In this document: piece by piece, positions 33,964 to 43,579 of the stretch
Numbering within the stretch: the stretch's first letter is position 1
Layout: each line of letters starts with the position of its first letter
NCBI GenBank assembly: GCA_949482135.1
Contig: CASYFC010000006.1
Coordinates: forward strand, 55,482-119,481
DNA from: an uncultured Clostridia bacterium
GTDB taxonomy: Bacteria > Bacillota > Clostridia > TANB77 > CAG-508
Reading direction: 5' to 3'
Length of the DNA: 64,000 nucleotides
Translations under genes and position numbers: made by a program
Notes under the pieces: model-generated
Told to the model about the DNA's origin: nothing
What the model saw: the letters and a program-made list of their open reading frames with translations, nothing else
Databases searched by the model: none

Positions 33964-36084
33964 ATGTTTAAAACTTATAGTATGGAGTTAGCAGGAAGAA
34001 CTCTTACAATTGAAACAGGAAAAATGGCAGGGCTTGCCAATGGTAGTGTTCTTGTAAAATATGGAGAAACTACAGTGCTTGTAAATGTTACAGCATCAAA
34101 AGAGCCAAAAGAAGGAATAGATTTCTTTCCACTTTCAGTAGATTATGAAGAAAGATTATATGCAGTAGGAAAAATTCCAGGAGGATTTACAAAAAGAGAA
34201 GGAAAACCTACAGATAAAGCGATATTAACAGCAAGAGCTATTGATAGACCAATAAGACCACTATTCCCAAAAGATTTTAGAAATGATGTAGTTGTTTCTT
34301 GTTTAGTATTATCAGTAGAACAAGATTGCTCACCAGAAGTATGCGCAATGATAGGTACATCAGCAGCATTATCAATATCTGATATTCCATTTGGTGGACC
34401 AACAGCGGCTGTTGCTGTAGGATATGTAAATGACCAAATAGTTATTAATCCAACAGAAGAGCAAAGAGCAAATAGCAGATTAGTATTAACAGTTGCAGGA
34501 ACAGCAGATAAAATTGCTATGATTGAAGCTGGTGCAGATGAAATACCAGACAATACAATGTTAGATGCAATCAAAATGGCACATACAGAAATCAAAAGAG
34601 TTTGCGAATTTATTCAAAATATTAAAAATGAAATTGGTAAACCAAAATTTGAATATACATCATTTGCAGTAAATGAAGAAGTATATGATATAGTAGCAAA
34701 TGAATTCTCAGAGAGAATGAAACAAGATGTTCAAACACCAGATAAGCCAGAAAGAGATGAAAAAATAGACAAGCTTACAGAAGACGTAAAGAATTGGTAT
34801 GGTGAAAAATATGGAGAAGAAAAATTAGAAGAAGACAGCAAAGCTATAGCAGACGCTCTATATAAATTAGAAAAGAAAACAGTTAGAAAACTAATTTTAG
34901 ATGAAGGGAAAAGGGTTGATGGTAGAGGAATTTATGATATAAGACCTTTATCATGTGAAGTTGGATTAATTCCTAGAGTTCATGGAAGTGCTTTATTTAA
35001 TAGAGGTAGAACACAAGTAATGTCTATAGTAACACTTGGAATGAAGAGTGAAGAACAAATGCTTGATGGATTAGATACTGAAGAATCAAAAAGATATATG
35101 CATCAATATAACTTTCCAGGATATAGTGTTGGTGAAGCAAAATCATCAAGAGGTCCAGGAAGAAGAGAAATTGGACATGGTGCATTAGCTGAAAAAGCAT
35201 TAGTTCCAGTATTACCAACAGTAGAAGAATTCCCATATGCAATAAGAGTTGTATCAGAAATTTTAAGTTCAAATGGTTCAACATCTCAAGGAAGTATTTG
35301 TGCATCAACACTTGCATTAATGGATGCTGGTGTTCCAATTAAGAAACCAGTAGCAGGTATTTCAACAGGATTAATTACAGATGAAAATGATCCTTCAAGA
35401 TATGTTGTTATAACAGATATTCAAGGAATTGAAGATTTCTTTGGAGATATGGATTTTAAAGTTGGTGGAACAAGAGATGGTATTACAGCTATCCAAGTAG
35501 ATATTAAAGTTGATGGATTAAGCTATGAAATTATAGCTGAAGCTTTTGAAAGAACAGCAAAAGCAAGAAGATATATTTTAGATGATATTATGGCTCCACA
35601 ACTAGCAGAACCTAGAAAAGAAATTTCAAAATATGCTCCAAAAATTATTAATATGAAAATTAATCCAGAAAAAATTAAAGATGTTATTGGTTCAGGTGGA
35701 AAAGTTATTAATAAGATTATTGAAGAAACTGGAGTTAAAATTGATATCGAAGAAGATGGATCAGTATATATTTATTCAGATAATATTGATGGTGCATATA
35801 AAGCAAAAACAATTATTGAAGATATAACAAGAGAAATTGAAGTAGAAGGAATATATACTGGAAAAGTAACAAGAATAGCTACATTTGGTGCATTTGTTGA
35901 TTTAGGTGGAGGAAAAGAAGGATTACTTCATATTTCTAAAATCTCAAAAGAAAGAATTAATAAAGTTGAAGATGTACTAAAAGTTGGAGATGAAGTTACT
36001 GTTAAAGTTTATGAAATAGATAATCAAGGAAGAATAAATTTAACAAGAAAAGATTTATATTCAGAAACTGAAAATGAAGAATAA
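33964..36084 (+). CDS. pnp: Polynucleotide phosphorylase
   Basis: PNPase is a 3'-5' phosphorolytic exoribonuclease. The 706-residue product has two RNase PH domains (first with MELAGRTLTIETGKMAGLAN and DYEERLYAVGKIPGGF; second with MHQYNFPGYSVGEAKSSRGP and GGTRDGITAIQVDIKVDG), a KH domain (INPEKIKDVIGSGGKVINKI) and an S1 domain (GKVTRIATFGAFVDLGGGKE). Length is standard. AAAGGAGATG precedes the ATG. It acts with RNase Y (49171) in mRNA decay. A MITE-like element begins 20 nt after its stop. Confidence 0.97.
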   Translation: MFKTYSMELAGRTLTIETGKMAGLANGSVLVKYGETTVLVNVTASKEPKEGIDFFPLSVDYEERLYAVGKIPGGFTKREGKPTDKAILTARAIDRPIRPLFPKDFRNDVVVSCLVLSVEQDCSPEVCAMIGTSAALSISDIPFGGPTAAVAVGYVNDQIVINPTEEQRANSRLVLTVAGTADKIAMIEAGADEIPDNTMLDAIKMAHTEIKRVCEFIQNIKNEIGKPKFEYTSFAVNEEVYDIVANEFSERMKQDVQTPDKPERDEKIDKLTEDVKNWYGEKYGEEKLEEDSKAIADALYKLEKKTVRKLILDEGKRVDGRGIYDIRPLSCEVGLIPRVHGSALFNRGRTQVMSIVTLGMKSEEQMLDGLDTEESKRYMHQYNFPGYSVGEAKSSRGPGRREIGHGALAEKALVPVLPTVEEFPYAIRVVSEILSSNGSTSQGSICASTLALMDAGVPIKKPVAGISTGLITDENDPSRYVVITDIQGIEDFFGDMDFKVGGTRDGITAIQVDIKVDGLSYEIIAEAFERTAKARRYILDDIMAPQLAEPRKEISKYAPKIINMKINPEKIKDVIGSGGKVINKIIEETGVKIDIEEDGSVYIYSDNIDGAYKAKTIIEDITREIEVEGIYTGKVTRIATFGAFVDLGGGKEGLLHISKISKERINKVEDVLKVGDEVTVKVYEIDNQGRINLTRKDLYSETENEE

Positions 36085-36103
36085 GATTATAAAAGATTTT
36101 GTG

Positions 36104-36250
36104 AAGTGAAATTTAGGGACGCTCCTTAAATTTCACTTTTTTATATAATAGGAAATTTATATGGATTTCCTATTATATATTATTCTTTAATAATATATAA
36201 TTCTAAAAATGAAATTTTTCGAGCGTCCCTAAATTTCACCTAAATTTCAT
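36104..36250. repeat. MITE-like element built from the dispersed palindrome (copy 3)
   Basis: GTGAAATTTAGGGACGCTC (36106-36124) is repeated in perfect inverted form at 36221-36239 (19 bp). The left end is itself a palindrome of the dispersed family (AAGTGAAATTTA / TAAATTTCACTT, 36104-36138). Between the ends is another 14-bp perfect hairpin (36143-36156 / 36165-36178). There is no ORF inside. The whole 359-nt gap 36085-36443 otherwise holds only the GT2 promoter. Confidence 0.7.
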
Positions 36251-36352
36251 ATTTTCAAAAAAATTGCATATAATTTACTAATAAAATTTTTCAAAATCCT
36301 TATAATACAAGTAGGCGTAATTCTACAAATTTCTTAATTTTTCTTAAAAAAC

Positions 36353-36381
36353 TTGAAATGAAATCCATAAAATGGTATAAT
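36353..36381 (+). promoter_or_regulatory. Promoter of the GT2 gene
   Basis: TTGAAA (36353-36358), a 17-nt spacer and TATAAT (36376-36381). The ATG is 63 nt downstream. Confidence 0.75.
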
Positions 36382-36443
36382 AGAAAATGTGTAAAAACAT
36401 TGTTGGCAATTAGTGCCAAAATAAAATAAAGTGAGGTCGAAAG

Positions 36444-37685
36444 ATGAAATATTTATATCTTTTACAACAAGCTTTGATATGGATAATAACTATATATTGG
36501 GCATATCAAATTGTAGTAAGTTTTTGTTCACTAATAAAATTAAAAGACAAAAAATTATTAATTGAAAAAGATCATAAATTTATGGCTGTAATTCCAGCTC
36601 ATAATGAAGAATCCGTAATTAAAAACTTAGTAGATAGTCTTCAAGAGCAAGATTATCCAAGAGAATTATATGATATATACGTTATTGCAGATAATTGCAA
36701 TGATAATACAGCTCAAATAGCAAAAGATGCAGGAGCAATAGTTTTAAAGAGATTTGATGAAGAACATAAAACAAAAGGATTTGCTTTAAACTGGTTCTTA
36801 CAACAAAAAATAGAAGAAAATGCAGATTATGATGCGATGTGTGTATTTGATGCAGATAATATAGTTGATAAAAATTTCTTGAAGAACATGAACAAAAAAT
36901 TATGCCAAGGAGAAGAAGTTGTTCAAGGATATAGAGATATAAAAAATCCTACTGATAGTTGGGTATCATCAGGATATGCAATATTTTATTGGATGATGCA
37001 TAGATTTTACCATTTAGCAAGATATAATTTAGGTTTATCACCATTATTAAATGGTACAGGTTTTATGGTAAAATTTGATTTATTAAAACCAGAAGGATGG
37101 CAAACAGAAACTTTAACAGAGGATATTGAATATTCTTTAATAAATATAGCTAGTGGTAGAAAATTAGGTTGGGCTGTTGATGCGATAGTATATGATGAAC
37201 AACCTACAACATTTAAAGCAAGCTGGTCACAACGTTCAAGATGGTCAGTTGGGCATTTACAATGTATGAAAAGATACACTAAAGATTTAGCAGATGGAGT
37301 AAAAGAACATAAAACATTAATGAATTTTGATGGTTTATTATATATGTTTGGTATTCCTATGATGTTATTAACATTCCTTTTATTAGGAGTAAATACATTA
37401 TTATATTTTGGTGCAGAAATGACATTTGCAGATTTAGTTGGAAACTTTTCAAGATATCTAATTGCTACATTTATACTTCCAGTTATAACAGGAACATTAA
37501 TTATGGCATTAGAGAAAAAAGAAATCAAACCAATGATAAAAGGAATTATATGTTATCCACTATTTCTTGGTTCATGGATTTTAATAAATATAAAATGTTT
37601 AATAAAACCAACTACAACATGGGAAAAAATTGAACACGTTAGAGATATTAATATAAAAGAAGTATCATCTAATACATTAAATTAG
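36444..37685 (+). CDS. Membrane GT2-family processive-type glycosyltransferase
   Basis: This 413-residue inverting glycosyltransferase has an N-terminal helix (about 5-27), a GT2 core with VIPAHNEESVIKNLVDSLQE, IADNCNDNTAQIAKDAGA, FDADNIVD (DxD-like), the TED block TETLTEDIEYSL and QRSRWSVGHLQC (QxxRW), then about four C-terminal helices. The motifs D, DxD, TED and QxxRW are those of polysaccharide synthases such as cellulose or hyaluronan synthase. The substrate is unknown; a surface polysaccharide is the natural guess. GTGAGG lies upstream. It is monocistronic with its own promoter and terminator. Confidence 0.88.
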   Translation: MKYLYLLQQALIWIITIYWAYQIVVSFCSLIKLKDKKLLIEKDHKFMAVIPAHNEESVIKNLVDSLQEQDYPRELYDIYVIADNCNDNTAQIAKDAGAIVLKRFDEEHKTKGFALNWFLQQKIEENADYDAMCVFDADNIVDKNFLKNMNKKLCQGEEVVQGYRDIKNPTDSWVSSGYAIFYWMMHRFYHLARYNLGLSPLLNGTGFMVKFDLLKPEGWQTETLTEDIEYSLINIASGRKLGWAVDAIVYDEQPTTFKASWSQRSRWSVGHLQCMKRYTKDLADGVKEHKTLMNFDGLLYMFGIPMMLLTFLLLGVNTLLYFGAEMTFADLVGNFSRYLIATFILPVITGTLIMALEKKEIKPMIKGIICYPLFLGSWILINIKCLIKPTTTWEKIEHVRDINIKEVSSNTLN

Positions 37686-37697
37686 TAAAAAATTTTG

Positions 37698-37729
37698 AGA
37701 GGTAGAATTCAAATTCTACCTCTTTTTTT
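37698..37729 (+). terminator. Intrinsic terminator after GT2 gene
   Basis: AGAGGTAGAATT / AATTCTACCTCT, a 12-bp perfect stem, followed by TTTTTT. Confidence 0.9.
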
Positions 37730-37785
37730 ATTATAAGCATTTCAAATGTGATGCGCAAGTTACCAATTCTTAACATAGTAGTGAA

Positions 37786-37920
37786 ATCCAACATTTATAA
37801 GTGTTTCAAAAAAATGGTATGAAATATATTTGTAACATAAAATTTTAAAAGACTTGAAAATGTTGGATATTAAGCATTTTGATTTTATGAGTGAGTATAA
37901 ATTGTACTCGCTCATTTTAT
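37786..37920 (+). promoter_or_regulatory. Structured leader with terminator-like hairpin before the surface protein
   Basis: ATCCAACATTT (37786-37796) is inversely repeated at 37858-37868. It is followed by ATGAGTGAGTA / TACTCGCTCAT (37887-37897, 37905-37915), an 11-bp stem with TTTTATT after it, about 60 nt before the ATG at 37978. It looks like an attenuator or the terminator of a small RNA. I recognise no known riboswitch. Confidence 0.45.
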
Positions 37921-37977
37921 TATGATAATATTTATGTGAAAAATAATAATATTATTATTTTATGGAGGACTATAAAA

Positions 37978-40875
37978 ATGACAAAAAAGAAATTATTAAT
38001 TTTAACGATTTTAATGGTAGTATTACTACAAATAATTTTACCATTAAAGAGTTTGGCGGCACTTGTAAGCGGAGAACAATTTTCAGTTGAGGTAGTAAAG
38101 GTAGTAAAAAATAGTGCAGTACAGAGGAAAAAAATTGTTTCTAGATGTCTACAATCAACAGGACATTCGGGATATAATCATTCTACGAATCTTAGAAGTC
38201 TTGCTCAAAGTGCTGGATTTTTAGGTTATGTTGGCTACAATTGGAGCACATATACTACTGTGCCTAGTACTTATACTAGTGGACTTGCTCCTAATAATAA
38301 CTATGTGGCGGTTCATTATAATATAACAGGAAACGCTCCATATAAAGCAAATGAAACTCTTTTCCTCTTTTTTAGTAATACATTTTATTTAAATTATAAT
38401 GCAAATGGAGGAAGTGGTGTGCCAGCATCACAAACAGCTACTAGTGTTACAGAAAGTGGTCATGACTTTACTATTTCATCAACTAAGCCAACACGACCAG
38501 AATATACTTTTTTGGGATGGAGTACTAGTTCAAATGCAACCTCTCCAAGTTATTATGGAGGTGGAAATATAAATGTTACAGGTACTACAACATTATATGC
38601 GGTATGGAAAAAAATATATGCATTAGATTATAAAACTAATGACTATAATGTAGAAAATATGCCAGAGGGAGAACGTGATAATACTCTTGAACCAAGTACA
38701 ACATTTAATGTATCAACAAAAAAACCAACACGTCCAGGATATGATTTCTTAGGATGGGCTGAAGAAGATAATTCATCAAAAGTTAAATACACAGAAAATC
38801 AAGAAATAGTATTAACAGCTGCTAATCCTACCAAAACTTTATATCCTGTATGGAAAGAGAAACCAGAAGTTTATGAACCAGCAAATTTATGGGGAGATTA
38901 TAACATAGAGTATTATTATGATAATGTTAAAGATAATAGCAAAACAGAATCTAACATTTATGAGACAATAGGAACTGAGATTACTGAATCAAAATTAAGT
39001 AGAAAATTAACTGCCAATAGGAAAGCCAATTACAGTAATCCAGCAGTATTAAATGTGCCATATGTTGTAGAGGATAAAGCAAATGAAGAAGAGAAAACTA
39101 TAAAAGTATTTTATGAGTCAGAAAAACAAACAAATCCATCAGATGATAAAACATATACAATAACAGTAAGAAATAACAAAGATGGACATACATATGATGC
39201 ATTTCAAATATTCTCAGGAGATTTTTGTGCAGATGAAAATGGAAATGCAGTATTATCAAATATAGAATGGGGAGAAAATTTAGATACATTAATTGTAGAT
39301 TCAGATAAAACACATGGAGATGCAATTTTGGAAAGATTAAAAAATCCAGAATATTCAAAATATGCAGATGAATATAATGATTGTAATACAGCAACAGAAA
39401 TTGCAGATAAATTATCTCAAAATGAGAGTCAAAAATATGACGGACCAAGAGTAAGAGATTTTGTTAATATAGTTGCAGATTACATAGTAGAAAAAGGTAT
39501 TGAAAAAACAAAGTCAACAAATCAATTTATCGAATCAGCAGATAGTATAACAGGAGCAGAAACTACATATTATCAAATAACAGGATTACAAGCAGGATAT
39601 TATGTAGTAATAGATGCAAATATAGATGCAGAGCATAAAGATGATAATATGTATAGTAGATACTTATTAGATGTAGTACAAGACGTAACAATGTATGTAA
39701 AAACTTCAGTACCAACATTAACAAAATCTGTAACAGGAAATAATATCAAAAAAGAAATAAGAACAGTTGTAAGTGATGTAGAAAATGAAGAAGAACAAAA
39801 CAATGTAGAAAAAACATATATATTAGATAATATAAGAAATACAGCAACTTATAAAAAAGATGGTGAAGACTATGATATAGGATTTCAGCTAAATACATCA
39901 ATTCCAAATACAGACACATATAAACAATTTACATATGTAATAACAGATATATTATCAAAGGGATTTGATTTTGATCAAAATTCATTAGTAGTAACAATTG
40001 GAGGAAGTAAATATACAGATTATACTTTAACGAATGAATTAGATGAAGAAACAGGAAATAGAAATATAGTATTAAACTTTGGTAACATAGTAGATAAAAT
40101 AGGAAAAGGAATAGAAAAAGGACAAGATGTAATTATAAATTATAATGCAAAACTAAATGAAAAGGCAGAAGCAGGTAATGTAGCAAATACTAACCAAGCA
40201 TATTTAACATATTCAAATAATCCATATACAGATGAAACAACACAAACATCAACAGTATATACATATACATATGCCATTGGATTAGATATAAGCAAAATTG
40301 CTGAAATTAAAGATGATAGTACATCTGAAAATGAAGTGACAGAAGAAAATCTAGTAACTGCAGAACTAGAATATTTATCAGGAGCAGAATTTACAATATA
40401 TAAAGCTATCGAAGATGAAAATGGAGAGTTAACTGGAGAAAAAGTAGAAATAGCAAAAATAACATCAAATGAAGTAAAGAATGAAGAAGGAAATGTAATA
40501 AAAGAATTAGGACACGCAATATATAGTGGATTAGGAGCTGGAACATATTATATAAAAGAAACAAAATCACCAGATGGATATAATAGATTGAAAAATGAAA
40601 TAGAATTAAAAATAGATGTATCATGTACAGAATTAGGAGAACCAAGATGGGATATTAAATATCAAAAGGATACAGAGTTGGTAAACCTAAAAGAAGGATT
40701 TGTTGAAAATGAAAAAGGTGATACAAAAATACAATGTATAAATTTAGAGGTACAAAATACATCAGGATTCCAATTACCAGCAACAGGTGGAAGGGGAACA
40801 ATAATATTTACAGTTATAGGATTAAGTATAATGCTAATGGCAGGAGTATCTTTAAAAATTAATAAAAAGAAATAA
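37978..40875 (+). CDS. LPXTG-anchored surface protein with InlB-type repeats and pilin-like domains
   Basis: This 965-residue wall protein has a signal peptide (MTKKKLLILTILMVVLLQII, then PLKSLAA), two InlB/Listeria-Bacteroides-type repeats (about 138-208 and 215-300; each with KPTRPxYxFLGW and LYxVWK), a middle region like isopeptide-linked fimbrial subunits (TITVRNNKDGHTYDAFQIF), a D2-type segment (TYVITDILSKGFDFDQNSL) and a SpaA/Cna_B-like domain near 775-890 (SGAEFTIYKAIEDENGELTG, GTYYIKETKSPDGYNRL). It ends with LPATG near residue 932, a hydrophobic helix and KINKKK, a sortase signal. ATG 37978 has TGGAGGA upstream. It may be a major pilin or adhesin; no sortase gene is in the window. 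Confidence 0.88.
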   Translation: MTKKKLLILTILMVVLLQIILPLKSLAALVSGEQFSVEVVKVVKNSAVQRKKIVSRCLQSTGHSGYNHSTNLRSLAQSAGFLGYVGYNWSTYTTVPSTYTSGLAPNNNYVAVHYNITGNAPYKANETLFLFFSNTFYLNYNANGGSGVPASQTATSVTESGHDFTISSTKPTRPEYTFLGWSTSSNATSPSYYGGGNINVTGTTTLYAVWKKIYALDYKTNDYNVENMPEGERDNTLEPSTTFNVSTKKPTRPGYDFLGWAEEDNSSKVKYTENQEIVLTAANPTKTLYPVWKEKPEVYEPANLWGDYNIEYYYDNVKDNSKTESNIYETIGTEITESKLSRKLTANRKANYSNPAVLNVPYVVEDKANEEEKTIKVFYESEKQTNPSDDKTYTITVRNNKDGHTYDAFQIFSGDFCADENGNAVLSNIEWGENLDTLIVDSDKTHGDAILERLKNPEYSKYADEYNDCNTATEIADKLSQNESQKYDGPRVRDFVNIVADYIVEKGIEKTKSTNQFIESADSITGAETTYYQITGLQAGYYVVIDANIDAEHKDDNMYSRYLLDVVQDVTMYVKTSVPTLTKSVTGNNIKKEIRTVVSDVENEEEQNNVEKTYILDNIRNTATYKKDGEDYDIGFQLNTSIPNTDTYKQFTYVITDILSKGFDFDQNSLVVTIGGSKYTDYTLTNELDEETGNRNIVLNFGNIVDKIGKGIEKGQDVIINYNAKLNEKAEAGNVANTNQAYLTYSNNPYTDETTQTSTVYTYTYAIGLDISKIAEIKDDSTSENEVTEENLVTAELEYLSGAEFTIYKAIEDENGELTGEKVEIAKITSNEVKNEEGNVIKELGHAIYSGLGAGTYYIKETKSPDGYNRLKNEIELKIDVSCTELGEPRWDIKYQKDTELVNLKEGFVENEKGDTKIQCINLEVQNTSGFQLPATGGRGTIIFTVIGLSIMLMAGVSLKINKKK

Positions 40876-41075
40876 AAGATATATAGGGCGATTTTATAAT
40901 TGCTCTTTTTTTTATTTTGTATATAGTTAAACTCTAATTATATCAACTGATTTGTAGAATCCTGTACTTTTTTAAAGGAAAAAAGTAGTGTTTTCTTATT
41001 GTAAAATTCAAGAAAAAATGATAGTATATGTATACGTTTATAAAATAAAAATAACTACAAAAGGGGATGGCAAGA

Positions 41076-41996
41076 ATGGAAGATTTTGAAAAACAATTGC
41101 AGGATATTGTAACTGCTAAAAATGTTTTAATAAATGAGCCAATGTCAAAACATACATCTTTCAAAATAGGAGGGAATGCAGATTATTTTATAATAATCAA
41201 TTCAGTACAAGAATTAAAAGATGTTTTAAAATTAGCAAATAATAATAATATTCCTATTACTCTTGTTGGTAATGGTACTAATCTTTTAGTTAGAGATGGT
41301 GGAATTAGAGGGGTTGTTATAAAATTAAATTTGAATAATTTTAAAATTAAAAGAAGTTCAAATGAAATACAAATAACAGCTGAATCTGGGATGACACTAG
41401 CAACATTATCACTAATTGCGGGAAAAGAGGAAATTGCAGGTTTAGAATTTTTATCTGGTATACCAGGAACTATAGGAGGAGCACTTCGTATGAATGCAGG
41501 TGCCTATGGTAGTGAAATGAAGGACATTGTTGTTAAGTCAAGATATATGACTTTGGATGGAAAAATTAAAACATTAAATTTAGAAGAACATAAATTTGAA
41601 TATAGAAATAGTATTTTTTCAAAGCTTAAAGATTCAATAATTATAGATACAACAATAAGAGCTCAAAAAGGAAATAAAAAGGAAATTGATGAAAAAGTTA
41701 AAGAATATTCAAATTTAAGAAAAGAAAAACAACCTTTAGAGTATCCAAATGCTGGTAGTACTTTTAAAAGAAAAGAAGGATATATAACAGCAAAATTAAT
41801 AGATGAATGTGGATTAAAGGGTTTTAGTGTTGGAGATGCAGAGGTGTCTACAAAACACGCTGGATTTGTTGTAAATAAAGGAAAAGCTACAGCAAATGAT
41901 GTTTTAAAACTAGTTGAATATGTAAAACAAGAAGTAAAGAAAAAATTCGAATTAGACATAGAACTAGAAATAATAGTATTAGGAGATGAAAAATAA
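41076..41996 (+). CDS. murB: UDP-N-acetylenolpyruvoylglucosamine reductase
   Basis: MurB makes UDP-MurNAc, a peptidoglycan precursor, using FAD and NADPH. The 306-residue product has MSKHTSFKIGGNADYF, LVGNGTNLLVRDGGIRGVVI, FLSGIPGTIGGALRMNAGAY, the catalytic-Ser block YPNAGSTFKR and the C-terminal HAGFVVNKGKATANDVLKLV. It is the shorter type II MurB of Firmicutes. ATG 41076 lies 9 nt after AAGGGG; an ATG at 41067 abuts that site. Its stop overlaps the yvcK start (TAATG), so the two are coupled. Confidence 0.95.
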   Translation: MEDFEKQLQDIVTAKNVLINEPMSKHTSFKIGGNADYFIIINSVQELKDVLKLANNNNIPITLVGNGTNLLVRDGGIRGVVIKLNLNNFKIKRSSNEIQITAESGMTLATLSLIAGKEEIAGLEFLSGIPGTIGGALRMNAGAYGSEMKDIVVKSRYMTLDGKIKTLNLEEHKFEYRNSIFSKLKDSIIIDTTIRAQKGNKKEIDEKVKEYSNLRKEKQPLEYPNAGSTFKRKEGYITAKLIDECGLKGFSVGDAEVSTKHAGFVVNKGKATANDVLKLVEYVKQEVKKKFELDIELEIIVLGDEK

Positions 41997-43549
41997 TGAA
42001 ATCTTTTTTTGAATGGTTTAAGGCTAGTACTAAAGTGAAAAGATGGATTCTTTTAATTTTAGTAGGGGTAGCACTTGTTTGTTATGGTATTTCCAAAATT
42101 TTAGTTTCAGAGGAAATAACATTTTTTGAACTTGGAAAAACAGTTATAATTTTTGTACTTGGGTTCATAGCTATTGTTGTTAGTGTTGTTTTTATCCAAA
42201 AACGCTCTTTAGAAATAATTATTGAGGCAAATAATGCTTCAACAGAACAAGGAAAGAAAGCTAAAGCAAATATAAAATCATTAATTTTTAATAGAAAAGT
42301 ATATGAAGAAGGGCCAAAAATAGTTGTAATAGGTGGCGGAAAAGGGTTAAATACAGTTATTGAAGGATTTAGAAAATATACTAATAATATAACTGCAATT
42401 ATTACAATGTCTGATTATGGAAATGTGCCTACAAATTCTAGAAAAGCTTTAAATACATTACCATTAAAAGATATTAAAGATGGTATAATTGCAATGTCAA
42501 ATAAAGAAGATCTAATGAGTAAATTAATGAACTTAAATTTCAATAATGAAAGATTAAGAGGGTTAAATTTTGGAGATATTTATTTAACTGCAATGAATGA
42601 AATATATGGAAATATTTCAGAAGCAATATCAAAAAGTACAGAAGTTTTAAATATAAATGGCAAAGTAATACCAGTTACTTTTGATGAAATTACAATTTGT
42701 GCAGAACTTGCAGATGGCACAACAATAAAACAAAAAGATAAAATACCAGAAGCTGTTGCAAAAAGTGGTGCAAAAATTAATAGAATTTATGTTTCACCAT
42801 CAAATTGTAGACCAGCACCAGGTGTTATAGAAGCAATTGAAGATGCAGATGTTATTATTATTGGACCTGGAAGTCTTTACACAAATGTATTACCAAACTT
42901 ACTTGTAAAAAATGTTGCTAAAGCCATAAAAGATAGTAAAGCAATGAAATTCTATATTTCAAATATTATGACAGAACCTGGTCAAACTGATAATTATGAT
43001 TTATCAGAACATTTTAGAGTAATTAAAGAACATGTTGGCACAGATATAATAGACTACTGTTTAGCTGATACTGGAGAAGTAGTTCCTGAATATATTAGAA
43101 AATATAATAAAGAAGGTTCTGATTTAGTTGAAATAGATAGTAGAAAATTGAATAATTACAATATAAAAATTATTCAAAGAAATATGTCTTGTATAAAAGA
43201 TGGAAAAGTCCGTCATAATCCAGAAATTATAGCAGCTGCTATAATTGAAATGTTATGTAATGATTTAAAATTCCATGATATGCAAAATGATACAGAATAT
43301 TTGCTATTACAATCTGTTTTAAAAGAACAGAAAAAAGTAATTGCTCAAAATGAAAAACGTTTAGTAAAGGTTTCTAACAAACCATCACTTATAAAAAAGA
43401 AAACTAATACAAATAAGAGAAGTAAATTTAAAGAAAAGTATAACGAAAGAGTAAGCTCAATTCAAAATACTGAATCAAAAATTGCTGAAAATAAAAAAAT
43501 AGCAAAAGAAATAGAAAAGATGGAAAAAGCTAAGAAAAAGAAGCATTAA
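41996..43549 (+). CDS. yvcK: YvcK/CofD-like protein (GlmR type) with N-terminal membrane helices
   Basis: This 517-residue protein has two N-terminal membrane helices (about 15-34, 43-68), then the Rossmann-like CofD/YvcK domain with VVIGGGKGLNTVIEGFRKY, ITMSDYGNVPTNSRKAL and DVIIIGPGSLYTNVLPNLLV. The tail (about 440-517) is Lys/Glu-rich and probably coiled or disordered. YvcK/GlmR binds UDP-GlcNAc and directs carbon toward cell-wall precursors. Its overlap with murB fits that role. The usual rapZ and whiA partners are not seen here. Confidence 0.9.
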   Translation: MKSFFEWFKASTKVKRWILLILVGVALVCYGISKILVSEEITFFELGKTVIIFVLGFIAIVVSVVFIQKRSLEIIIEANNASTEQGKKAKANIKSLIFNRKVYEEGPKIVVIGGGKGLNTVIEGFRKYTNNITAIITMSDYGNVPTNSRKALNTLPLKDIKDGIIAMSNKEDLMSKLMNLNFNNERLRGLNFGDIYLTAMNEIYGNISEAISKSTEVLNINGKVIPVTFDEITICAELADGTTIKQKDKIPEAVAKSGAKINRIYVSPSNCRPAPGVIEAIEDADVIIIGPGSLYTNVLPNLLVKNVAKAIKDSKAMKFYISNIMTEPGQTDNYDLSEHFRVIKEHVGTDIIDYCLADTGEVVPEYIRKYNKEGSDLVEIDSRKLNNYNIKIIQRNMSCIKDGKVRHNPEIIAAAIIEMLCNDLKFHDMQNDTEYLLLQSVLKEQKKVIAQNEKRLVKVSNKPSLIKKKTNTNKRSKFKEKYNERVSSIQNTESKIAENKKIAKEIEKMEKAKKKKH

Positions 43550-43579
43550 AAAGATGAGTTAATAAAAGGAAGAATACAA

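Noticed and set aside
35024-35338. Open minus-strand frames inside pnp, rny, ychF, secD and other genes
   Set aside because: They are shadows on the strand opposite strong homologous genes, with Leu/His-rich sequence produced by AT-rich codons, and have no ribosome sites.
37891-37977. Upstream extension of the LPXTG protein to 37891
   Set aside because: That segment runs through the leader hairpin, gives a non-signal-like sequence, and TGGAGGA plus a proper signal peptide place the start at 37978.
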